Source: Eukaryota sp. TZLM1-RC (lineage: Eukaryota > Metamonada: BaSk clade). From it: 64,000 bases of DNA. This document shows positions 1 to 9,775 of the stretch, piece after piece. Within the stretch, counting starts at the first letter, position 1. Each line of letters starts with the position of its first letter. The translations under genes were made by a program, and so were the position numbers. The stretch is taken from contig JAUPSS010000007.1 of assembly GCA_040285825.1 (NCBI GenBank), positions 1,512,501 through 1,576,500 of the forward strand, written 5' to 3'. Under the pieces are notes generated by a model that was given only the letters and a program-made list of their open reading frames with translations, made no database searches and had not been told where the DNA came from.

Positions 1-1032
1 TTTTCAAAGATAAATGTGCTGCTAATACCAAACAGAAACTTCAATCACTTGAAATGTTGTTTTAAAAGGCTGCCTTGGTGGTCATTTTCGTGTTAAATAA
101 ACCTTTTATTAAGAAGCTGATGAAAAGAATTGGAGCTCTGAAAAAGCAGAAAACAATTTCACTTACAACATTTTATACACTTTTTTTAATTTTTTTAATT
201 TTTTTTCCATCAACAACACGTTGACCAAATCTGAGTATAGTAATTAGAATGAATGAGTGGACAACGTAAAAAGTCGGCTAAAGTAAATCGATGATGCGTA
301 CTTTTTTGTAGACTTTTTGAACTTTTCGCTCATTTTAACCTGGTATTCTCCCATTAATTCTACCATGAAAGAAGACAGGTGGGATGTTACTTTGTCTTCT
401 GACACATGGCGAATTAACTATGCCTGAGAAGAAACTCGGTAACAATTGAAAACCAATAGACTATTGCACTATTATATTATACAATTTTTGTTGTTTTTGT
501 TTGATTCTTTTGTTTCATCAGATGAATTAAATTTACCCGAGTCAATTGGAACCTTTTTGAACTATTTTTGTAGACTTTTTGAGGCCACTCATCATTTTGA
601 TGCTGATGCTGGACAGTTTGACGCCAATTATGGGAAAAGCTATATCGTCATTTGGAAATTGAATGTCACCGAATTGGCAGTCAAGAATTGTCAATTATAT
701 CAATTGAAGAAAAGAACAGATTGATACAGAGGTTCAAGTTCAGAATCGATCAACTTATCAGTGATTCTCACAAAGCTGCTTTCTGTTTAAATCCAGAATT
801 CAGAGATATTGTAACCAAGGCTCAATAGTTTGTATAAATTGTTCGAAGAACAGCATGGCATAAATAGAAAAATCCGACCAGTGGTCTGAAAAAAAGTAAT
901 AGGGATGGGGCACTTTGAACAGACAGAAGTTTTTTTCTTATTGCGAATGCCAAGCCATGTTTGGTGGTTGGTGGTGTAAGTACAGGAGTCAAACAGACTT
1001 GGCTAAGTTAGCAATAAAGCTTCTTAGTGAGT
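1..1032 (+). pseudogene. hAT (DUF659-type) transposase remnant, copy 1
   Basis: This stretch matches 2274-3303 almost base for base, with small indels, and is cut by the left edge of the window. The clearest remnant is a segment near 735-830 that reads like the region of hAT transposases before the dimerisation domain (SDSHKAAFCLNPEFRDIV), followed after stops by the Trp-rich start of the hAT dimerisation domain near 940-1030. Stops and shifts interrupt every frame, so no protein is made. The homology stops abruptly at about 1032, where a LINE 3' fragment takes over. The hAT assignment rests mainly on copy 2, where the dimerisation domain is complete. Confidence 0.6.
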
Positions 1033-1035
1033 GGT

Positions 1036-1303
1036 TCCATTTGCTGTTTCTCTTTTTGGTAACATTGGAATATCTGGAAATTTCTTGAAGGTTTCAGAAG
1101 TTTAATGAAAGGAAAGAGCAGGGAAAAGAATCGACTAAATTTCTAAATTTCTGGCACAATAGAATTGTTTTCAGTATTCTTAAAAGCAATTCCAGAAATG
1201 TTGACCAAAAGCACTGTTACAATTAGGAATAGAGTATGAAAAATCGGGCGCTAAAAAAAGATTTGATGATGTTGATGCGTGTATTGAGGATATTGAGTTC
1301 TAG
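1036..1303 (+). pseudogene. LINE 3'-terminal coding fragment (B-like family)
   Basis: In mixed frames this reads PFAVSLFGNIGISGNFLKV, then KERAGKRID, then FWHNRIVFSI, and ends ACIEDIEF-stop at 1301-1303. The same order of motifs (SLFGNIG, KERTG, WQNRIVFSIFKG, DVEF-stop) ends the other LINE copies of the window at 11.3-11.6 kb, 18.4-18.6 kb and 48.0-48.2 kb. It is therefore the last 90 or so codons of a non-LTR retrotransposon ORF, cut at its 5' side and joined to the hAT remnant. Several stops show that it is dead. Confidence 0.7.
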
Positions 1304-1745
1304 TTTTTTGTTTAATGTTTTCTTAGCGTTGAAAATCAATTTCAATTTAGAAAATAGCTTAAAATAGATTTAATAGCTTGACGGTATTTAGTCAGAGAAA
1401 ACAAACACTACAAGGAACTGATGCTGATAAAAAGTAATTGGTATAGTTTTTTTAACATAGTTGTTTATCTTCTTTTGATTATTTGAATACAATTTTTTAT
1501 TTATCGAATGAGCAAGAAACTATTATCAAGGACTACCACTTACAAAAGTCTGTTCCTACAGGAACTGATTACTATGCGTAGCGAGTACCAACAGCAATGT
1601 CAAGAAGTTAATCAGCTCCCATTTTACACAAAATTTTGCAGAGTCCGTTGCTCTTGCTTTTTGTGGAAAAACACAAGTCAAGAAATTGCACAAACAATCA
1701 AAGACAATGAAAAAAATTGGGGCAGATGGTTCTGAAATAAATCAG
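1304..1745. other. Spacer with one unassigned small ORF
   Basis: No recognisable gene. An ATG-started 75-codon ORF (1508-1735, plus) encodes a small Cys-containing peptide (VRCSCFLW near its middle). It could be an N-terminal piece of the hAT transposase whose DUF659 motif follows at 1750, but I see no diagnostic motif. Confidence 0.3.
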
Positions 1746-1990
1746 AATTCATTCATAGATTTTTGTCTAGTAAAACCGAATTTGAGTGTCTTTTATAAGG
1801 CTGTTCATGCTAGCGACGAAGAATAAAATGATGAAAAAATTATTCAATGATGTTATTCAACAAATCGCCCCTACATATATTAATTTCGTTATAACTGATG
1901 GAGCTTCTAAAAATTTAAATGCTGCCATCAATCAAGCAAAGAAACCACCATATTCGGTTTTCATATATTATTCTATATATTATATTCAGA
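1746..1990 (+). pseudogene. DUF659 / hAT transposase core fragment
   Basis: Around 1765-1812 one frame reads LVKPNLSVFYKAVHASDEE, then after a shift the next frame reads KLFNDVIQQIAPTYINFV followed by ITDGASKNLNAA. This is the pattern of the DUF659 segment of hAT-type transposases, where a hydrophobic strand ending in TDxASN carries a catalytic Asp. The shift and an in-frame stop between the two parts show decay. It lies just upstream of the dimerisation-domain remnant at 2.3-3.4 kb, as expected from transposase domain order, so the two are probably parts of one dead gene. Confidence 0.55.
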
Positions 1991-2154
1991 AAAAACTAAT
2001 CATTACACTAATTCCCTGGCTTAAAGCAGCACCTATAAAAAGACAAAACACTTACCATTGTTGTGTAATTCAAGTTGTTACTCCAAATGAAGATAATGGT
2101 ATGAAGATGTTGCAGAGTGGGAGTATGGATTCGCTGTGCTATTCACACATTAAA

Positions 2155-2276
2155 TTCTTTTTTAATTCTTTTTATTCTTTTTATTTTTTTTATTCTTTTT
2201 ATTCTTTTTTTAATTCTTTTTATTCTTTTTTTATTCTTTTTATTTTTTATTCTTTTTTTATTTTTATTCTTTTTTT
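2155..2276. repeat. T-rich microsatellite, (TTTTTATTC)-like
   Basis: About 120 bases made only of T with regularly spaced A and C (units such as TTTTTATTC and TTTTTTATTC). It lies inside the dead hAT gene immediately before the duplicated segment. Apparent Phe/Ser/Tyr-rich peptides here are translations of the repeat and have no biological meaning. Confidence 0.9.
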
Positions 2277-3368
2277 CAAAGATAAATGTGCTGCTAATAC
2301 CAAACAGAAACTTCAATCACTTGAAATGTTGTTTTAAAAGGCTGCCTTGGTGGTCATTTTCGTGTTAAATAAACCTTTTATTAAGAAGCTGGTGAAAAAA
2401 ATTGGAGCTCTGAAAAAGCAGAAAACAATTTCACTTACAACATTTTATACACTTTTTTTATTTTTTTTTATTTTTTTCTAGTTTGAATTGTATACCATCA
2501 ACAACACGTTGACCAAATCTGAGTATAGTAATTAGAATGAATGAGTGGACAACGTAAAAAGTCGGCTAAAGTAAATCGATGATGCGTACTTTTTTGTAGA
2601 CTTTTTGAACTTTTCGCTCATTTTAACCTGGTATTCTCCCATTAATTCTACCATGAAAGAAGACAGGTGGGATGTTACTTTGTCTTCTGACACATGGCGA
2701 ATTAAGTATGCCTGAGAAGAAACTCGGTAACAATTGAAAACCAATAGACTATTACACTATTATATTATACAATTTTTGTTTGATTCTTTTGTTTCATCAG
2801 ATGAATTAAATTTACCCGAGTCAATTGGAACCTTTTGAACTTTTTTGTAGACTTTTTGAGGCCACTCATCATTTTGATGCTGATGCTGGACAGTTTGACG
2901 CCAATTATGGGAAAGCTATATCGTCATTTGGAAATTGAATGTCACCGAATTGGCAGTCAAGAATTGTCAATTATATCAATTGAAGAAAAGAACAGTTTGA
3001 TACAGAGGTTCAAGTTCAGAATCGATCAACTTATCAGTGATTCTCACAAATCTGCTTTCTGTTTAAATCCAGAATTCAGAGATATTGTAACCAAGGCTCA
3101 ATAGTTTGTATAAATTGTTCGAAGAACAGCATGGCGTAAATAGAAAATCCGACCAGTGGTCTGAAAAAGTAATAGGGATGGGACACTTTGAACACACAGA
3201 AGTTTTGTTTACTGCGAATGCCAAGCCATGTTTGGTGGTTGGTGGTATAAGTACAGGAGTCAAACAGACTTGGCTAAGTTAGCAATTAAGCTTCTTAGTG
3301 AGGTTTCAGCGGATTTCGAAGCAGAAAGAAACTGCTCCGATTTCAAGGTCGTGTGTACTAAAGAAGAT
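2277..3368 (+). pseudogene. hAT transposase remnant, copy 2, with dimerisation domain
   Basis: Tandem counterpart of 1-1032 that continues further. An ORF over 2835-3104 contains SDSHKSAFCLNPEFRDIV, like the hydrophobic stretch before the hAT C-terminal domain. After frame changes, 3226-3366 reads MFGGWWYKYRSQTDLAKLA, then IKLLSEVSADFEAERNCSDF. This follows the hAT dimerisation domain closely (Trp-Trp, LAxxxLS, then ERNxSxF). Hermes- and Ac-like transposases use this domain to oligomerise. The reading frame ends at a TAA right after it (3364-3366). Stops and shifts upstream make the gene inactive. The domain match gives good confidence in the class; the subfamily is not resolved. Confidence 0.7.
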
Positions 3369-3645
3369 CTAGATTAAGCAGCGAGAAAGAATAGAGCACC
3401 ATGAAGAAAGTACTTTGATGAACTAGAACTGATGTTGCAGAAATTGAAGCAGTCACCTTGGAAGATACACATGATGAAATAGAAATGGTGAAAAACAAAG
3501 AAATCCTCATCGTGTCAAGATTTCGCCAAGAACAAGGGTAGCACAGCCTAGTTTATTTGTAGTTTTTAGTGAGTTTCTACAAGTAATTAATGGGGAAATT
3601 CACATAAATACACGATCAATTTTCGTGTGGAATAATTACAAAAAA
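3369..3645 (-). ncRNA. Region 3' of the Fanzor gene with two hairpins; possible guide (omega) RNA scaffold
   Basis: Just beyond the Fanzor stop codon (3646) are two perfect short hairpins: ACACGA/TCGTGT at 3610-3615 and 3623-3628 (7-nt loop), and TTGTAG/CTACAA at 3557-3562 and 3577-3582 (14-nt loop). Fanzor and TnpB systems are known to make their guide RNA from the 3' end of the gene and the sequence beyond it, so this is the expected place. Arms of 6 bp are short and can arise by chance, so the assignment is an inference from position. The rest of 3369-3540 is unassigned debris after the hAT remnant. Confidence 0.25.
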
Positions 3646-6047
3646 CTATCTACACAGACACTGAGGCCTTTCATTACCACTCATTCTAGCTTCAGCAATT
3701 GCAAACATATTCAGAAAAGCCAGCTTATTTCTATTGAAAAGCTTTGTTGAGCCTTTGTTACTGAGTTTGCAACTCTCACTATTACAAGTCAATAAACCAT
3801 GACATATAGTAACAGGAGTCTTTTCTCTTCTATACAATCTGGAATTTGTTACTCTCAAAAACGTAGCAACTTTTTCAAAACAAACAGGACATTTTCCTGA
3901 AGTGAAAGCTTCATTAATCATCAATACTTCAAATCCATTTCTTTTCAGAAATTGAATCCATCCAATTCCTCTAGTAGGTCTCTGATGTTTCAAATTCTTG
4001 GAACCTTTTTTTACCATAACCACCCATCAGTATTAAAGTGTCTTTCGGATTGCCAAACTGCTGAACAAGGCTTTTTAACAACCAACTTTCAGTCTTTTGC
4101 TTGTGAATAAAAGCTTGCATTTTATGAATGCTCCACAAGTCAAGACTATAAAAGTCAATTGTCAAACAAACTTGCCGAAGTTTGGCAAACCACAAAGTTG
4201 GAAAAATCTATAAAAGTTGCTGAATTGGTAGCAAACGCAGATAATTCGGTGTTTGCAACTTCAATTGTCATTTCGTAAGACTCTATCATCTGGTTCCTGT
4301 CGTAATCTACCTCAGTATACTTTGTCGCCCATCGTTTTTGCTTTTCATTCATCTTACTTTTCAAAGACCAGGACATCTGAGTCATTCTTAACCATTTGTA
4401 CTTCTTGTCTTGATTCATCACCCGACTATTTCTTTGCTGTTCAGATTCATGTTCAGGCACCACCGTTAGTTCTTCATCAGTCTTTCTACTCCCAAAATAC
4501 AATAAATCACGTTTTCCAGGATCACAAACAACAATTTGTTTGTCTTGAAAAGCATCAATATCAACATCATGAATATATAAATCAGAAACACTGGCCTTGT
4601 TGTCTGGCTTACATTTCGGACCTTGTAAATCCCGACGAACAAATTCTACTGCAATATTAAATCCATCTGTGTGGATAATGTTGTTGAATTTATAGCTCTT
4701 CTGTTTGAACATTGGCTGGTTTAAATCGAGAATATTAGACCAAAAGTCAAATTGCTGAGGTGGTTTGAATTTCGTTATCTGGGCTAATGTATTGGACATT
4801 TTTAATCTCTGATCAGGCAACAAATCATCCGTCAATGTTTGTTTAATAATTGTCCATATTGTTCTTGTATCAATAGGAAAATATCCAGGGCCTACAGTGG
4901 TTGAAACAGCAGAAATATGATAAGGTTTTTTCTCTCTACTGGAGATATATTGGGCAATTGTAATTGCTGGTTTTAGGAATATTTGAGGATCTTTTTCAAC
5001 AGTGTCTGCAAGAAAATGAATTTCAACTGGAAATATATTATCAACTAAATTCTCGTCAGTGACCAAATTCTCAATTTGACAAGTAAATGGTTCAATAAGA
5101 CCTTCAAATATGTCTCTAAGTTCATTATTTCTTATATCATGTTGTTCGCATAAAGCGAAAAATTCATCATTCAGAAGGTCTGAAATATTTTCAGGATGAT
5201 GAAACAAAGAACTCAAGCATTCTCTATCATAAACTAAAAACAAGGTTTTGAATTGACGAAGCCTAAATCTATATAGTGAAATAATTGTAGATAATGGTGT
5301 TGAGTATCCACCCAGTTTATGCATTTCTGCTAACACATTTTCCACATCTACTTTGTCAAAGTAAACATTAATAAATCGATTAATATGTTTTTCATAATTT
5401 AGTTTCAAATTGTTTTCAAAATTGGTAAACATTACTGGGGCCATATACTGAGGTGGTCTACTGAAGCCATCAGTTGGAAATCGTGGAAAAAACTCAGGCC
5501 TATATCTCAAATGGTCTACATAAATCAATGTTATGTTCAACTTTTGTTGTTCAAAGGTGGTCGATAATCTATAATCTACTTCACCATAAACAAAGTTTTC
5601 AAAATCCTGTGGAAATGCACTCTTTGGTTTCACCATTTCTTGCCCAGAATACTCAGCTGAAATATAACGAATTCTGGCCATTAATGATTCATGTAGTTGG
5701 GCAGATATTCGTGGTAATGACAAATTACGTTCAAAACAAGACTGTAAATACAGCTTTAAGCAAAATGTGGTGTGAATACGTAACTGTTGAAATTTTACAG
5801 CAGTTTCTCTCAATTTGCGTATCACATTTGAATGTTTGACCATTGAGTTTACGGTTGCTCGAATGGTTTTATAAGATGATAAAATAAATTTGTCTTTCTG
5901 AAACAGCACGAAAAGTTTCAGACAAAGGATACAATCATGAAGCCCATATTGAATCGAGTTTTGTATCAGAGGAGAAGTAGCTAAACAATCAATTGGCAAA
6001 ATATGGGAAAATTCCTGATGAAGTTTGATTTTCTTTTCATTTATCAT
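3646..6047 (-). pseudogene. Fanzor (eukaryotic TnpB-like RNA-guided nuclease), frameshifted, RuvC-III Asp changed to Asn
   Basis: Fanzors are eukaryotic relatives of IS605 TnpB: RuvC-like nucleases guided by an RNA, usually carried by transposons. Reading from the ATG at 6047, a long ORF (630 codons) has the helical N-terminal half and RuvC motif I at about residue 509 (VVCDPGKRDLLYFG). A +1 shift near 4187 leads to a second frame with LMGGYG, where canonical TnpB carries its RuvC-II Glu. A second shift in an A7 run near 4005-4011 leads to a third frame with MINEAFTSGKCPVC (the alternative Glu of Fanzors, next to the first zinc-ribbon Cys pair), a second Cys pair CNSESC, and NRNKLAFLNM. This last motif is normally NRDxxAxxN: here the catalytic Asp is Asn (AAT, near 3740). 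Both shifts would be mended by one base in a T or A run, so they may be sequence errors. The Asn would abolish cleavage if real. There is no paralogue in the window. Confidence 0.8.
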
Positions 6048-6385
6048 TTTATATGCCAGATTGCCTAATCCATGTCCGATGGGTATTTTTATGAATTCAT
6101 GGTTTCATTAAGAATTAGTGTTCAGAATTACTTATGATTGTCGCACTTTACCCAAGTGGCTCAAGTGACTTGAGCAAAAACATTTTTTCGCTAGTTTGTT
6201 TAAACATTGATTTTGCTTATTGAAAATTCTCTTTTTAGTTTCTCCATGTCTTTTTTTAGCAATATATGAGGATGATCTTGTTTAAGAAACTTGTGATGGG
6301 CAGTTTCTTTCGTTGTGGCGTTCTACGCTTTTTATTCTGGTGAATTCTTCAGTTCATCCCATTCTATTTTTGCCAGTTTTCCTTT
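6048..6385. other. Upstream region of Fanzor; no gene seen
   Basis: An in-frame stop lies about 45 nt upstream of the Fanzor ATG, supporting that start. At 6159-6175 there is a perfect 7-bp inverted repeat GCTCAAG-TGA-CTTGAGC. No coding pattern was recognised here, and I saw no terminal inverted repeat pairing this side with 3540-3645. Confidence 0.4.
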
Positions 6386-6399
6386 GATTAAGAGCAGCT

Positions 6400-6660
6400 T
6401 TATCTAGACAGCAAGCACAGAAGATTTTGTAGATGAAATCTTGGTTCAATATAATTCGTCCCATTAATTATCAACTAATTTCACTCAATTCGCAAATTGA
6501 ATAGATAAAATGATTTTAAAAGCAATTTTTCTATTTAAATCAATTTATTTTGCAATTTATTTTTGATTTTGCTTTCATTTCCCAGTAATTATGATAATTT
6601 AATGTTATCTATCAACTTTTTTGATGTACAATTGTTGTGCTGAAAACAAAATGTTTTTTA
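6400..6660 (+). pseudogene. LINE family C 3' end and tail fragment
   Basis: 6406-6450 reads ASTEDFVDEILVQ, matching the last codons (DQDFVKEILVQ-stop) of the C-family fragment that ends at 13433, and the following 80 bases match the sequence after that stop. Bases 6555-6655 then match 12690-12800, which lies upstream of the C-family coding fragment in the other locus. So two C-associated blocks occur here in a different order. Remnant only. Confidence 0.5.
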
Positions 6661-6667
6661 TCTTTTT

Positions 6668-6858
6668 TTAACTGGAATTTTTATTGAGATAAAGAACCCA
6701 TCTAGAATTCAATATCCTCCAAACAAGCGTCACTATTACTAAACCTACTCACAGCTTTACGTTCATATTCTACACCAATAGCTGAAAGTACCTTTGAAAT
6801 CGTTGTTGGAATAAGCTTGAAAATGCAAAAAACAATTCTATTCAGTCAGAAAGTGGAA
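6668..6858 (-). pseudogene. LINE 3'-terminal fragment (same family as 9.8-11.6 kb)
   Basis: On the minus strand this reads FWLNRIVFCIFKLIPTTISK, then VLSAIGVEYERKAVSRFSNS, ending ACLEDIEF-stop at 6702-6704. The element at 9776-11600 ends with nearly the same codons, and the bases after the stop (rich in A and T, ending near AAAATTCC) also match. It is a 5'-truncated dead copy of about 190 bp. Confidence 0.65.
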
Positions 6859-6859
6859 T

Positions 6860-7353
6860 TACACAACTTATCACAGCATTACGTTTGTATCTTCAGGGTA
6901 CACTTAATGTCGAGAAATGCATTTGATAATACCTTAGGAATAGAATGATTCAGTCATTAACGAAAATTTCAAAAAAGTGTTACTCAAGAGGTCTGGTAAA
7001 ACAATGAATTAATATTCCAATTAAAAAAAGTCATTAATGATCTTCCAATTTTATTACTATCTGCGTTGGTTCAAAGAAAAACAATGCTGAATTGCAAAGA
7101 GACTTCATTCGACCAAATTGTGAACATACCCGGTAAAAACAGACAATAAAGCCAATCTATCTGACAATACAATTCAAAATATAGAAACAAGATAATTTTC
7201 ACCAGAAAAAAAGAGGTGATACCCTGCTCTCCCCATTATTGCAATGATTGTTAGATCTAATTCCGGCACCCTAAATGAAAGGTTGCTACTGCTGTAGTCA
7301 AATATTCTCTGGGAGATTCCTTCCTTGTTCGTTTACGGTATTCAGTGACTCGA
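6860..7353. other. LINE debris and 3' flank of the RCC1-like gene
   Basis: A short plus-strand piece at 6965-7015 (ENFKKVLLKRSGKTMN) matches the end region of the LINE at 11.37-11.42 kb, lying head-to-head with the minus-strand fragment at 6668-6858. The remaining bases up to 7353 hold no recognisable gene and probably include the 3' untranslated part of the minus-strand RCC1-like gene. Confidence 0.4.
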
Positions 7354-9719
7354 TCAGATCCCTAAAACACTAAAAATTTTTTTAATAGAATCACTAAAAC
7401 TATGTTTAACAGAATACTGAATCCACCACGGAAAACTAGATAATTCAACTAAATAGGAATTCTGACATAGTTTAATAGATGTAATTAAACCTTGATTATA
7501 AAGTTCTGTTGGAGAGAGGGGAGAATGTGACATCAAGAAGTCACAATAAACCTTCAAATGGATGAATTTCAAACAAGGAAAGTGTTGTAAAGTGTTGTTT
7601 GTGGGACAACGGTCTGTTTTCAGTTCCTTCAAGTTTGGTGACTGCGTTTCTGTCTGGAGTTCTTCCAGACCTATTACTTCCAGCCTAACAATGGATTGAG
7701 GTAAACGGCTTGGTCCATATCTTCCGCGCTCCCAATCTGCAATGATTACTAATTCTTTCAATGATGTAAGATAGCTTAAATCACTAGGACAATATCCAAT
7801 ACAACTCAGTTTTACTAGAGAAGTGGGGAATGGTTCCACATATGAAATAGAGTCCAAGCTCCCACGCCCACGACAATCAAAACGAGCTTTCATATTCTCG
7901 ACATTGGGGAAAATAGAAAAATTAAAACTGAAGTCTTGATAAGACAACAAGAGAACATCAAGCTTCTTGATATTCTTGAAGACGGCATTGTCGTCTGCAC
8001 CCCACAATCGACAATGCAAATCACAAATATTGTCATTTAAATTTAAATCTTCAAGATCTTCTGAAAACATCTCATTTTGAATTGGATGAACATTAAACAC
8101 TTCTTTAGCTAATTGAGCTACCCTTTTACTAATAGCACATTTGGTGAAAAATCTTGCTTTAATATAAGGAATAACAAAAAGGCTTTGCAAATAATTCAAA
8201 TATTCCCAAAAACAAGTTTAATTAGACCACTAAACATTCTATTCAAGGGTCGTTTTGGAAACTCAAAACTGCCAAGTATCTCAGAACCAATTGATAATTT
8301 GATTGGATGTGGTCGATCAATCACATCATCTGTACCAAAAACCTTCATGCCCCAAGCCCAAACAGAGTTTTTGTTGTAGGCAAAAAGAAAGTTTTCGTCA
8401 ACAGAAACACCTTCTATATTGGTGAAAGCTTCAATACATCTTGGTTCTTCAGTATCTTCGTAATAATAAGATATATTACTCGTCCTACCCCAAACAAAAA
8501 CTTTTCCATTATTGTCAATGGCAGCACAAACATCCCATGAACCGCAAATAGAGACAATATTGCTTAAACCTGGGATTTTCGTGGGTTTTTCATTGAATAT
8601 GGGAATATTATCAACAGTATCACTCTGGTTAAATTGCCAAACAGCACCACTACCATCTACAAGTAAAATGTAATTACAGAATAATCTTCGATAGCAAAAC
8701 GAACCCTCTAATGGTGCTTTGAGGGGTAAATGCTTGGCTACATGTAATTTGCAGATTGTATTATCTGTGTATTTTGAGCTTTTGCAGAAGAACACTTCAC
8801 CAATTTCATCAATGGCTACAAAAGCATCATCATGAACACTAATAGAAACAACATTATTGAGACCTTCAATTAATGAAAATGAAAAACAATCTTTCAATAT
8901 TACAACCTGACCATCGTGGGTCAAAGCATGAACACAATACTTACCACTACAAACTTCCTTAAAATTATAAGGAATATTGATTGGAGTAATTGGCATTGAA
9001 AGATCATCCTGATTCCCACCCCAACCATAAAAACTACCTGAAGAAGTGATGGCAAAGGAGCATGATCCACAACAGACGATGTTTATTACATCATTTAATG
9101 GTAACTTGACTGGTGATTTGATAAAATTAGGTCCATTATAGAGGACAGACTCATATCGATTACAGCCCCAACCATAAACCTCACCAGAATATGTGAGCAA
9201 AAAGGCATTGCCACAATATCCAACAACAATAGACTTAACTCCCACAGTAGTGTCCGATCGATCGGGAAACGGTGCTGGGGCCTTCTCACATGGAGAGCTG
9301 TCACCTATCACAGGTTCTGATGAGGATTTTTGTAAAGAACATCCATCACACCCAATAACATCTGAAGTTGAATCGGATTGAGGCTCACAAGGATGAAGAG
9401 GAGAGGTAGATTGAGAAGCAGTGCATGAAACGGGGGACAACGACGGGTGATTGATAGAACGAAGAGGAGGAGAAAGTGATTCTTCAGCAGTGGAGGAGAG
9501 CTCCGTGATTGATGGAATGGAGTGGTGAGATACATCCAACAGAACTTCCCCAGAGGTGATTCCGGTTCCGTTTGATTGAGGTGAAACCGAAAACTCGGAC
9601 GCGATATTGAGAGGATATGTTGGACTACAATGGCCACGAGGTTCAGTGGGAGAGCACAACTACGAATTGCTATCACAGCAGAAGTTGTCGCAGTTGTTGT
9701 CATCTTGGTTGTAAGTCAT
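7354..9719 (-). pseudogene. RCC1-repeat / leucine-rich protein, minus-strand paralogue, broken
   Basis: The parts are a Ser/Pro-rich N-terminus, then RCC1-type beta-propeller blades (LTYSGEVYGWGCN, FYGWGGN, KVFVWG, SVWAWG), then an irregular leucine-rich region ending VELSSFPWWIQY. It is clearly paralogous to the plus-strand gene at 13555-16254 but stops without the Sel1 repeats. Two faults are visible. One base is missing in the T5 run near 8205-8210, which splits propeller (8196-9659) from leucine-rich part (7354-8199); six Ts would restore the frame and align with the paralogue. At the N-terminus the only in-frame ATG (9717-9719) is separated from the rest by an in-frame TAG at 9660-9662. 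RCC1 propellers act as Ran exchange factors or as protein scaffolds; with the divergent blades here a specific partner cannot be named. It may be a pseudogene or a gene with sequence errors. Confidence 0.7.
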
Positions 9720-9775
9720 TGACCGTAAAAATACGATATTTGAGACTTTTGTTTACAGAATCAAATACAACCTAT

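Noticed and set aside
1786-2337. Long ORF with a Phe/Tyr/Ser-rich tail
   Set aside because: The tail is a translation of the T-rich microsatellite. Only the DUF659-like first part is meaningful and it is listed as a hAT remnant.
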